From assembly GCA_051654865.1 (NCBI GenBank), contig JBOFYV010000137.1, positions 1-27,181 on the forward strand: 27,181 nt of DNA, read 5' to 3'. Made by a program: the position numbers and the translations under genes. Shown here one piece after another: positions 8,421-15,236 of this stretch. The DNA comes from JBOFOR01 sp051654865 (GTDB lineage: Bacteria > Bacillota > Clostridia > Peptostreptococcales > Peptostreptococcaceae). Below the pieces are notes generated by a model that did no database searches, had not been told where the DNA came from, and worked only from the letters and a program-made list of their open reading frames with translations. Position 1 is the stretch's first letter, and each line of letters starts with the position of its first letter.

Positions 8421-8921
8421 ATGAAGATTGAAAGCAGTGGTATTGTTGAAGGGATTATACAAGATAAATATGGAAAAAGAGGAAATGTTGATAGATTTGG
8501 TATACCGACCTATTCATTACCTATAAAGATAGAAGGTCCACCTGCTGGGACGAAGTCTTATGCACTTTTTCTAGAGGATAAAGATGCGATACCTGTAAGT
8601 GGTGGTTTTGCATGGATACATTGGTCTGCAGCAAATATTATGAGTGATGAATTATTAGAAAATGCAAGTAGAAACAGTAATGATTTTGTTCAAGGTTTAA
8701 ACAGTTGGATAAGTATACAGGGGGGAATAGTTCCAAAGAAGTATGCTTGTTACTATGGAGGTATGGCACCACCAGATAAGCCTCATATTTATGATTTAAC
8801 AGTATATGCTTTAGATACTATACTAGATTTGAATAATGGATTTTATCCAAATGAAATGTTTAGACAAATGTATGGACATATACTAGAAAGTGCTACCATT
8901 AGAGGGATTTATAATAACTAA
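8421..8921 (+). CDS. PEBP-fold protein (YbhB/YbcL, Raf-kinase-inhibitor-like)
   Basis: This 166-residue protein matches the bacterial phosphatidylethanolamine-binding-protein family. It has the conserved strand WIHWSAANI, a PP-DKPHIYDLTVYALD segment forming the anion-binding pocket wall, and the family's usual length. There is no signal peptide. Bacterial members have no well-established biochemical role; small anionic ligand binding is proposed. It starts at an ATG after GAGGGGGA and is a single-gene unit. A conserved block precedes it and another stem-loop pair follows, so it may share regulation with the sugar genes around it. Family assignment is good; function is unknown. Confidence 0.85.
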   Translation: MKIESSGIVEGIIQDKYGKRGNVDRFGIPTYSLPIKIEGPPAGTKSYALFLEDKDAIPVSGGFAWIHWSAANIMSDELLENASRNSNDFVQGLNSWISIQGGIVPKKYACYYGGMAPPDKPHIYDLTVYALDTILDLNNGFYPNEMFRQMYGHILESATIRGIYNN

Positions 8922-8952
8922 ATATAAATAAAGTGCAACTACAAAAACAAAT

Positions 8953-9010
8953 GAAAAAAGCTACAGTTTGGGGGAACTGTAGCTTTTACTCTATCTGGGG
9001 AGAGATAGTT
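8953..9010 (-). ncRNA. Candidate minus-strand sRNA with two C-rich loops (copy 3)
   Basis: The arrangement matches copy 2. The large hairpin has a perfect 13-bp stem (8956-8968 with 8975-8987) and + strand loop TGGGGG. The small hairpin CTATCT-GGGGAG-AGATAG is at 8991-9008. On the minus strand the RNA would end in the large hairpin followed by six U, a textbook terminator. The large stem differs from copy 2 at several paired positions (AAACTACAG versus AAGCTACAG, each matched on the other arm), which are compensatory changes. The C-rich loops would be GUUCCCCCAAAC and CUCCCC. The conserved block 9008-9043 would hold the promoter, although no standard -35/-10 pair is obvious. Confidence 0.55.
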
Positions 9011-9043
9011 TTTATATCCGATTCATATTTTAATTATGGACAA
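9008..9043 (-). repeat. Conserved 36-bp block, copy 3
   Basis: This copy matches 1-36 and 8243-8278. Similarity to copy 1 runs on to about 9066 and resumes weakly up to the ribosome binding site (GTTAGCATCA here, GCTAACATCA at 133-142). The leaders of the symporter and the first RpiR gene are therefore related by duplication. Confidence 0.8.
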
Positions 9044-9142
9044 CTTAGAAAAAAGTATTCAAAAAAAATAAAAAAAATTATGAAACATTAGAATTTAATA
9101 GAATAATATAAATTATATGTTAGCATCATAGGGGGGATAGGC

Positions 9143-10501
9143 TTGAAGAGAATAAATAATATAATAAAGAAATTTTGGGGAGTAAGTGATATAGGTTTCT
9201 CATTTATGAGTGCAGTTGATACTGCTTTTTTTGTAGTGTTTCTTACTGATATATCTAAACTACCATTAGGTATAGTAGCAACGTTATTAACAATAACAGG
9301 GATAGTAGATATTGCTACATCTTTATTATCAGGAATAATAGTGGACAAAGTTAATCTAAAAAAAGGTAAATACAGACCTTGGTTAATATACTGTCCACCA
9401 ATTGTTATAGTTTCATTTGTATTAATGTTTAGCAGAATTGGTTCAGACTTTACAGCAGCATTAATTTGTGGGGTTGGATATATAATAAGCCATAGTGTAT
9501 GGAATATTGCTTGGGCTGCGAATAGGACTTTAGTAACTGTATTAACTGATGATGGAGAAGAACGTGCTTTTTTATCAGCTAGAGTATCAGCAGGATCAAG
9601 TGCAGGTAGAATGATTGCAGGATATTTGGTTCCTACACTGAGTGTATTTTTTATTGGTATTTTTTCTAATTCTAAAGATGGTGTAATTGGTTATACAATG
9701 ACTGCACTAGTAGCAGCAATTTTATATGCAATATTTTATGGAGTGCATTATTTTATTACAAAGGGATATGATGAAGTAAATTATAAAAATAAGAGTGAAA
9801 ATAATGCAACAAAAAATAATCCTTCGGTTAAAGATATACTAACGACTGTAATATCAAATAAACAACTATTACTAATAATTATATATGATATTTGTAAGTT
9901 AATACCATTCTATATGATAGCAGCATCAGTAGCATATTATTGTAAAGTTGTACTAGGGGATGCAGCTAGTGTTGCTCTCTTATTAGTACCTTTCAATTTT
10001 GGTACATTTATAGGCTGTATGATTTCAAATTCTTCTGTTAGAAAATTTGGTAGTAAAAACACAAATATTATCGGTATTATTGGATTTATGATATGCCATG
10101 GAATAGGATACTTTATTCCTGTAAGCAAGATTGGAATTATGATAGTTTTAGGAATAGGACAAATATTCTTTGGTATGGCACATGGAAATACAACTAATCT
10201 ATATTCTATGTGTGGAGCATACAGTGAATACAAAACAGGTAAAAGTATAAAGGGGATGGTTATGGCTTTATGTAATACATCAATAAAGGTGTGTTTAGTA
10301 GTGAGAGGTCTGGTTATAACGGCAGTTCTAGGATTTATTAATTATAATCCGGATGCAGCTATTACAAATGTTACGATACAAGGAATAAAAAATATGTTTT
10401 TTTTAGTTCCAATATGTTTTCTTATAATATCCTTGATACCACTTATTTGGTTTAAGATAAAAGACAAAGATATTGAAATAATGGAAAGTAAAATTAATTA
10501 A
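9143..10501 (+). CDS. GPH-family (MelB-like) sugar:cation symporter
   Basis: This 452-residue protein has about twelve hydrophobic segments. It carries the glycoside-pentoside-hexuronide signatures GIVDIATSLLSGIIVD in the second helix and GKYRPWL in the following loop. The start is TTG at 9143, six bases after the strong AGGGGGG (9130-9136); the next in-frame ATG lies inside the first helix. It lacks the IIA-like tail of LacS-type members. It should import a glycoside with Na+ or H+. The related leader of the nearby RpiR gene suggests shared control with the sucrose operon. The sugar is unknown. A terminator follows. Confidence 0.87.
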   Translation: MKRINNIIKKFWGVSDIGFSFMSAVDTAFFVVFLTDISKLPLGIVATLLTITGIVDIATSLLSGIIVDKVNLKKGKYRPWLIYCPPIVIVSFVLMFSRIGSDFTAALICGVGYIISHSVWNIAWAANRTLVTVLTDDGEERAFLSARVSAGSSAGRMIAGYLVPTLSVFFIGIFSNSKDGVIGYTMTALVAAILYAIFYGVHYFITKGYDEVNYKNKSENNATKNNPSVKDILTTVISNKQLLLIIIYDICKLIPFYMIAASVAYYCKVVLGDAASVALLLVPFNFGTFIGCMISNSSVRKFGSKNTNIIGIIGFMICHGIGYFIPVSKIGIMIVLGIGQIFFGMAHGNTTNLYSMCGAYSEYKTGKSIKGMVMALCNTSIKVCLVVRGLVITAVLGFINYNPDAAITNVTIQGIKNMFFLVPICFLIISLIPLIWFKIKDKDIEIMESKIN

Positions 10502-10512
10502 AAATATTTAAA

Positions 10513-10545
10513 GCACATTGATGAAATAGTCAATGTGTATTTTTT
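10513..10545 (+). terminator. Rho-independent terminator after the symporter
   Basis: The stem CACATTGA (10514-10521) pairs with TCAATGTG (10530-10537) around an 8-nt loop and is followed by TATTTTTT. Confidence 0.75.
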
Positions 10546-10593
10546 ACGTATTTAACTGTTTTTGTTAAAATAATAAAGATATATTAAAAATGA

Positions 10594-10623
10594 TAAAACC
10601 TTTTATAAATTTAACTCGTTATA
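10594..10623 (+). promoter_or_regulatory. ECF-type (sigma-W-like) promoter of the sigma factor operon
   Basis: TAAAACCTTT (10594-10603) and CGTTATA (10617-10623) are separated by 13 bp. This resembles the TGAAAC-N-TTT / CGTA pattern of ECF sigma factors of the sigma-W group. It lies just upstream of the ECF sigma gene, as expected for autoregulation. The motif is seen; its use by this sigma factor is inferred. Confidence 0.5.
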
Positions 10624-10645
10624 TAAGTGAAAGGAGAGTGAGAGC

Positions 10646-11230
10646 TTGGCACAGACAGATGAAAGCCTAATTAAAGAAATACAAAAAGGAAATGAAAGTG
10701 CAATGGAAATACTAGTTAAAAGGCATTATGACCTTGTACATAGCTACATATATAGAACAACCAATGATTACAACCTATCTTATGATATAACACAAGATGT
10801 GTTTATAAAAATGATGAAAAATATAGATAAATACAACGTAGATACAGGGAAGTTTAAAAGCTGGTTGTTAAAAATAGCAATAAATACAACAAAAGATTAT
10901 TTTAAAAGCAAAACCTACACACAACGAAGTGAGAGTTGTGATATAGAAAATCATCAGATAGAAGATAAGTCAAATGTAATAGATATAGTTTCTAAAAAAG
11001 AAGAAGCAATAAAAATAAAGCAAGCTGTAGAAAAACTACCAAATCTACAAAGGGAGGCAATACTTTTAAAATACTACAATGATTTAAAAATAACAGAAAT
11101 AAGCAATATAACTGGGGATAATGAAAACACTATAAAGTCAAGGCTATTTAATGGTATTAAAAATCTTAAGAAACTACTTGGAGGTGAAAAAATTGAATCA
11201 GAAGCTAAATATTCACAGTCTAAGGTGTAA
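10646..11230 (+). CDS. ECF (extracytoplasmic function) RNA polymerase sigma factor
   Basis: This 194-residue protein contains only sigma regions 2 and 4. Region 2 (about 20-90) has DITQDVFIKMMKN and the -10-recognising FKSWLLKIAINTTKDYFKS. Region 4 (about 115-175) has the HTH LPNLQREAILLKYYNDLKITEIS through NTIKSRLFNGIKNLKK. The TTG start at 10646 follows AAGGAGAG. The gene overlaps the next one by 38 bp, and the operon continues with a membrane protein and an ABC transporter, as in the Bacillus sigY-yxl operon. It probably directs transcription of its own operon after a cell-envelope signal. Confidence 0.92.
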   Translation: MAQTDESLIKEIQKGNESAMEILVKRHYDLVHSYIYRTTNDYNLSYDITQDVFIKMMKNIDKYNVDTGKFKSWLLKIAINTTKDYFKSKTYTQRSESCDIENHQIEDKSNVIDIVSKKEEAIKIKQAVEKLPNLQREAILLKYYNDLKITEISNITGDNENTIKSRLFNGIKNLKKLLGGEKIESEAKYSQSKV

Positions 11231-12041
11231 AAGTATAGAAGATGAAGACTTTGAAACATTACTAGAAGAAGATTTAATAGATATAGAAAACTTCTTAGAT
11301 AGCTATGTAGTGAACAAAGTCGATGAGGAAAAAATAGACTCAACGATTGAAATATTAAAACAACATATGCCAAATCAAGAAGTGATGGTAGTTAAAGAAT
11401 CAAATTCATTATTTAATACAATAAGAGAAAATATAAACCTAGTTAAAATTCAGGTTGGTATGATGAATAAGTTGTATTTTATAGCATCATTAGTATTAGT
11501 ACTTATAGGAACAATATCAACTATTCAATTAAATTTAAGTATATACCTAAGTGCATCAATAATAGCCCCAATGCCAATTTTACTTGGAATATTTGAAATA
11601 ATAAAAGGTAGAGAAGAAAATGTGTGGGAGCTAGAGCTTAGCTATAAATATTCTTTGAGAGAAATTATTTTATCAAGATTAATAATTATAAATCTAGTTT
11701 CTATAGTAACAAGCATTGCTCTAAGTTTTACTTTAAATAGTGCATACTCAAGCATTAACTTACTAAATATGATTAGTATATGGCTAATTCCAATATTCAT
11801 AATGGGATCAATATCTTTAATTATCACATCTTTATACAGAAGTATAAATAGTATTGCATTGTGTATATCAATATGGATTTTGGGAGTAATGGGCATTAGT
11901 ATGTATGAAAATATAGGAGACATAACAAGTATAAATACATTTATTGTTTTAGGGCTATCATCACTAATATTAGTAATATCAATGAAATTTTTTTATAAAA
12001 AGAGTATTAGCAGTATAGATTATAAAATATTGGATTTTTAG
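11193..12041 (+). CDS. Multi-pass membrane protein, putative anti-sigma factor
   Basis: I place the start at TTG 11193, six bases after GGAGGTG (11180-11186), giving 282 residues; a further-upstream ATG at 11151 lacks such a site. The N-terminal ~95 residues are acidic and soluble (IEDEDFETLLEEDLIDIENFL), followed by six hydrophobic segments. The first 38 bp overlap the sigma gene, which suggests translational coupling. Position and layout are those of a membrane anti-sigma factor holding the ECF factor. No HxxxCxxC zinc motif is present and I recognise no family by sequence, so the role rests on context. It could instead be a subunit of the ABC transporter that follows. Confidence 0.7.
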   Translation: MNQKLNIHSLRCKSIEDEDFETLLEEDLIDIENFLDSYVVNKVDEEKIDSTIEILKQHMPNQEVMVVKESNSLFNTIRENINLVKIQVGMMNKLYFIASLVLVLIGTISTIQLNLSIYLSASIIAPMPILLGIFEIIKGREENVWELELSYKYSLREIILSRLIIINLVSIVTSIALSFTLNSAYSSINLLNMISIWLIPIFIMGSISLIITSLYRSINSIALCISIWILGVMGISMYENIGDITSINTFIVLGLSSLILVISMKFFYKKSISSIDYKILDF

Positions 12042-12050
12042 GGGGAAGTT

Positions 12051-12932
12051 ATGGAACTTATTATAAAAAATATAAGTAAAAAATTTAAAGACAAGGTAGC
12101 TGTAGGCAATTTTAGTGTGACCTTAGATAGTGGAGTATATGGACTGCTTGGTCCAAATGGATCAGGTAAGACAACTCTTATGAGAATACTTGCAGATGTG
12201 TCAGAACCAAGCAGTGGAGAAATATTAGTAAACGGAGATAGTAAGAATAAGCTAGGAGCAGACTATAGAGATTTAATAGGATATGTACCTCAACATATAG
12301 GATTTTATAAAAATTTTACTGCAGAGAAGTTTTTATATTATGTGTGTGCATTAAAAGGAATAGATAAAAGTATTGAAAGAAGTAAAGTTGATGAATTATT
12401 AAAATTCGTGAACTTAGAAAAAGATAGAAAAAGAAAAATAGGTAAGTTTTCAGGTGGTATGAAACAAAGATTAGGAATTGCACAAGCGTTACTAAATGAC
12501 CCGAAGATACTTATATTAGACGAGCCAACAGCAGGACTTGATCCAAATGAGAGAATACGATTTAAAAATTTAGTATCAAAACTATCTAAAGATAAAATAA
12601 TTATATTTTCAACACACATAGTTTCAGATATAGAGTTTATAGCAAATGAAATACTTGTTATGAAGGATGGGAAATTAGTTGAAAAGTCATCATTAGAGGA
12701 TATTTTAGATTCGGTAAGAGGTAAAGTATATACATTAAATATAAGTGAAATAGATTTAGAAGATATTCAAAGTGAATTTAAAATTTCTAGTATGGTAAGG
12801 AGCAACAATGGAATTTCTGTAAGAGTAGTTGGAGATAATAATTTAAGTGTAAAAGCGTTTGAATATGTAGAAGAAACGCCAAATTTAGAAGATGTATTTT
12901 TATATTATTTTAATGAAAAAGTAAGTATTTAG
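12051..12932 (+). CDS. ABC transporter ATP-binding protein (ABC-2 type)
   Basis: This 293-residue ATPase has Walker A GPNGSGKTT (about 34-42), a Q-loop in GYVPQHIGFYKN, signature FSGGMKQRLG (about 133), Walker B ILILDEPTAGLDP and H-loop STHIVSDIE. The C-terminal ~80 residues form the regulatory extension usual in drug and lantibiotic-type exporters. The ATG follows AGGGGGAAG, 9 bp after the membrane protein gene. It powers the permease encoded next and resembles YxlF by context. The transported molecule is unknown. Confidence 0.92.
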   Translation: MELIIKNISKKFKDKVAVGNFSVTLDSGVYGLLGPNGSGKTTLMRILADVSEPSSGEILVNGDSKNKLGADYRDLIGYVPQHIGFYKNFTAEKFLYYVCALKGIDKSIERSKVDELLKFVNLEKDRKRKIGKFSGGMKQRLGIAQALLNDPKILILDEPTAGLDPNERIRFKNLVSKLSKDKIIIFSTHIVSDIEFIANEILVMKDGKLVEKSSLEDILDSVRGKVYTLNISEIDLEDIQSEFKISSMVRSNNGISVRVVGDNNLSVKAFEYVEETPNLEDVFLYYFNEKVSI

Positions 12933-12944
12933 GGGGATAATAAA

Positions 12945-14099
12945 ATGATAGATTTAATTAAATTTGAGTTATACAAAATATTTTCTAAAAAATCAGTTTG
13001 TATAGCGTTGCTATTGACAATGTTATTTGCTACTTTTAATGCTTTTGGTGAAAGTATAAATATGAAACTTAAAGGATTAGATAGTCTTGATGATGTGTAT
13101 AGTGTAATGAAAGATTATGAAGGTAAAGCAATAACACCAGAAGGCATAGCTAAAGCGGAAGAGACTATAGAAAATTTAAGTAAAAAAGAAGACAAGGGTG
13201 AAAAACTTACTAAAGAAGAAATAGTATATAGATATTATTTATATGAGGGAATAGTTCCTAATCCAATGTATATCATAAATAATCAATATTACACAATAGA
13301 AGAAATGAAAAGTGAAATAAATAAATTAGAAAAAGAAGATAAAATAGATACATATGAATATAAAAATATTAAGTTTGTATATGATAAAGTAAAAAATGTA
13401 GAAGAAGCAAAATACTATTTTAAAGCTGGCTGGTTAGGAACTACTGATTTTAATGTTATAGCAACTTTAATAACAACATTAATAGCAGTGGGATTAGCTA
13501 CAATATTTAGTGATGAATATCAAAGTAATGGTGCGCAAATAGTACTAAGCTGTAGACGAGGAAAGGATAAATTAGTTTTATCTAAGATAATATCAGGACT
13601 AATATACACAGCTATAGTATTCATTATAATAAATACTATATATATGTTTGGAGCTTTAAAATTTGATTTTGTAGGATGGGATAAACCATTAGAGTTATTT
13701 AAATATTATAGAACTACACCTTTTGATATGAGAGTTATTGATTATTATATTGTGGGACTAGGGACTAGTTTTATAGGTGCTATGTTATTTTCATTGGTAA
13801 CTATGTTGATGTCTTTAATAGTGAAGAACAATATGATATCGCTATTATTTAGTTTGGGTATGTATTATGTACCAGCATTTATCGGCGGATTTATTCCTAT
13901 AGATTCTATAGGTAGAATTTTTAGAGAAATAAATGTAGCAGAAGCAGTAAGAATCGTAGGGATGTTTAGAGATACAAGTACGTACAATATTTTTGGAACA
14001 CCGGTATTGTATTCAACAGTATTGATAACTTTAGTAATTATATCTATTCCAGTTGTAACATATCTAATAAAATATATTGGTAAAAAACAAGTTATATAA
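12945..14099 (+). CDS. ABC-2-type transporter permease
   Basis: This 384-residue protein has one N-terminal membrane helix (about 18-36), a large charged, lysine/glutamate-rich external segment of about 130 residues, and then about five more helices starting at FNVIATLITTLIAVGLATIF. The segment IFSDEYQSNGAQIVLSCRRG is typical of ABC-2 permeases. It follows the ATPase by 12 bp with an AGGGGG site. With that ATPase it forms an exporter or lipid/peptide translocator controlled by the ECF factor, similar in layout to YxlG. An intrinsic terminator follows. Confidence 0.85.
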   Translation: MIDLIKFELYKIFSKKSVCIALLLTMLFATFNAFGESINMKLKGLDSLDDVYSVMKDYEGKAITPEGIAKAEETIENLSKKEDKGEKLTKEEIVYRYYLYEGIVPNPMYIINNQYYTIEEMKSEINKLEKEDKIDTYEYKNIKFVYDKVKNVEEAKYYFKAGWLGTTDFNVIATLITTLIAVGLATIFSDEYQSNGAQIVLSCRRGKDKLVLSKIISGLIYTAIVFIIINTIYMFGALKFDFVGWDKPLELFKYYRTTPFDMRVIDYYIVGLGTSFIGAMLFSLVTMLMSLIVKNNMISLLFSLGMYYVPAFIGGFIPIDSIGRIFREINVAEAVRIVGMFRDTSTYNIFGTPVLYSTVLITLVIISIPVVTYLIKYIGKKQVI

Positions 14100-14120
14100 A
14101 TAATTAAAAAATTTTAGCTG

Positions 14121-14153
14121 AAAATCACTCTTATTAACAGTAAGAGTGATTTT
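14121..14153 (+). terminator. Rho-independent terminator of the ECF operon
   Basis: A perfect 13-bp stem, AAAATCACTCTTA (14121-14133) with TAAGAGTGATTTT (14141-14153), encloses a 7-nt loop. The A- and T-rich ends make it usable in both directions. Confidence 0.85.
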
Positions 14154-14200
14154 AATTTTAACAAATAATAGAGAAAATCAGTGATTATAAAAATAAATGT

Positions 14201-14213
14201 GAAATAATATTTC
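14201..14213 (+). promoter_or_regulatory. Palindrome upstream of the murQ promoter, candidate MurR operator
   Basis: GAAAT-AAT-ATTTC is a palindrome 17 bp upstream of the -35 box. A partly similar GAAATGAAATTTTA follows at 14233-14246, over the -35. RpiR-type regulators bind such AT-rich palindromes, and the operon encodes its own RpiR protein (MurR). Assignment is inferred from position. Confidence 0.4.
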
Positions 14214-14230
14214 TTTTTAATAAAAAAATA

Positions 14231-14259
14231 TTGAAATGAAATTTTATGTATGTTATTAT
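14231..14259 (+). promoter_or_regulatory. Sigma-A promoter of the murQ operon
   Basis: TTGAAA (14231-14236) and TATTAT (14254-14259) are 17 bp apart. The predicted start is near 14266, about 40 bp before murQ. Confidence 0.7.
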
Positions 14260-14268
14260 AAAAACATA

Positions 14269-14284
14269 AAGAAAACGTATTCAA
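14269..14284 (+). promoter_or_regulatory. Candidate catabolite-responsive element (cre) at the murQ transcription start
   Basis: AAGAAAACGTATTCAA fits the cre consensus WTGNAANCGNWNNCAW except at the second position. It sits over or just after the predicted start, where CcpA binding represses. This would subject MurNAc salvage to carbon catabolite repression. Confidence 0.45.
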
Positions 14285-14306
14285 AAAGATTTCAGGAGGA
14301 ATAACA

Positions 14307-15215
14307 ATGGATAGATTAAATTTAGGAAGCTTAACTACAGAAAGTAGAAATCAAAATACATTAGACATAGATAGAGTATCAACAATAGAAATGGTAAAGA
14401 AAATAAACAATGAAGATAAAAAAGTAGCAGAAGCAATAGAAAAAGAGCTACCTCATATAGCAAAAGCAATAGATGGAATAGTTTTACGAATGAAAAAAGG
14501 TGGAAGACTAATTTATATAGGTGCAGGAACTTCAGGAAGACTTGGAATATTAGATGCATCAGAATGTCCTCCAACTTACGGAGTATCAGAAGAGTTAGTT
14601 CAAGGGATAATTGCTGGTGGTAAAGAGGCTATATTTAGAGCTAAAGAAGGTGCTGAAGATTCTAAAGAATTAGCAATAGAAGATTTAAAATCAAAAGATT
14701 TAAATGAAAATGATACAGTAGTGGGTATCGCTGCATCAGGAAGAACACCATATGTTATAGGTGGTTTAGAGTATGCTAATAAAATAGGAGCATTAACAGT
14801 TTCTGTAACTTGTAATGCAAATTCAAGTGTAGCTAAAGAAGCTAAAATCGCAATATCACCAGTAGTTGGTCCAGAAGTTGTAACAGGTTCAACAAGGTTA
14901 AAATCAGGAACAGCTCAAAAGTTAGTTTTAAATATGTTATCAACAGGAACTATGATAAAACTTGGTAAGGTTTATGGAAACTTAATGGTAGATGTTCAAT
15001 CAACAAATGAAAAGTTAGTTGAAAGGGCTAAGAAAATAGTCTCTGAAGCAACTGGTGTAGATACAGAAGAAGCAGCTAAGTACTTAAAAGAAACAGACTC
15101 AGATGTTAAATTAGCAATTTTTATGATTTTATCAAATCTAAATAAAGATGATGCAAAAGAAAAGTTAGAGAAACATAATGGATATATAGCAAATGCATTA
15201 AGTGATGTAAACTAA
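14307..15215 (+). CDS. murQ: N-acetylmuramic acid 6-phosphate etherase MurQ
   Basis: This 302-residue SIS-domain lyase cleaves the lactyl ether of MurNAc-6-phosphate, giving GlcNAc-6-phosphate and D-lactate. Recognisable family features are LTTESRNQNTLDID at the N terminus, the phosphosugar site IGAGTSGRLG (71-80), and DASECPPTYGV with the conserved acidic E86. GIAASGRTPYVIGGL and STNEKLVERA follow. Length is normal. The ATG at 14307 follows CAGGAGG. It heads a four-gene salvage operon for peptidoglycan-derived amino sugars recovered from its own or other cell walls. Confidence 0.95.
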   Translation: MDRLNLGSLTTESRNQNTLDIDRVSTIEMVKKINNEDKKVAEAIEKELPHIAKAIDGIVLRMKKGGRLIYIGAGTSGRLGILDASECPPTYGVSEELVQGIIAGGKEAIFRAKEGAEDSKELAIEDLKSKDLNENDTVVGIAASGRTPYVIGGLEYANKIGALTVSVTCNANSSVAKEAKIAISPVVGPEVVTGSTRLKSGTAQKLVLNMLSTGTMIKLGKVYGNLMVDVQSTNEKLVERAKKIVSEATGVDTEEAAKYLKETDSDVKLAIFMILSNLNKDDAKEKLEKHNGYIANALSDVN

Positions 15216-15236
15216 TATTAAGTAGGGGGAACAAAA

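Noticed and set aside
11151..11192. Upstream ATG as start of the putative anti-sigma gene
   Set aside because: It lies deep in the sigma factor gene without a ribosome binding site, whereas TTG 11193 has GGAGGTG at ideal spacing.
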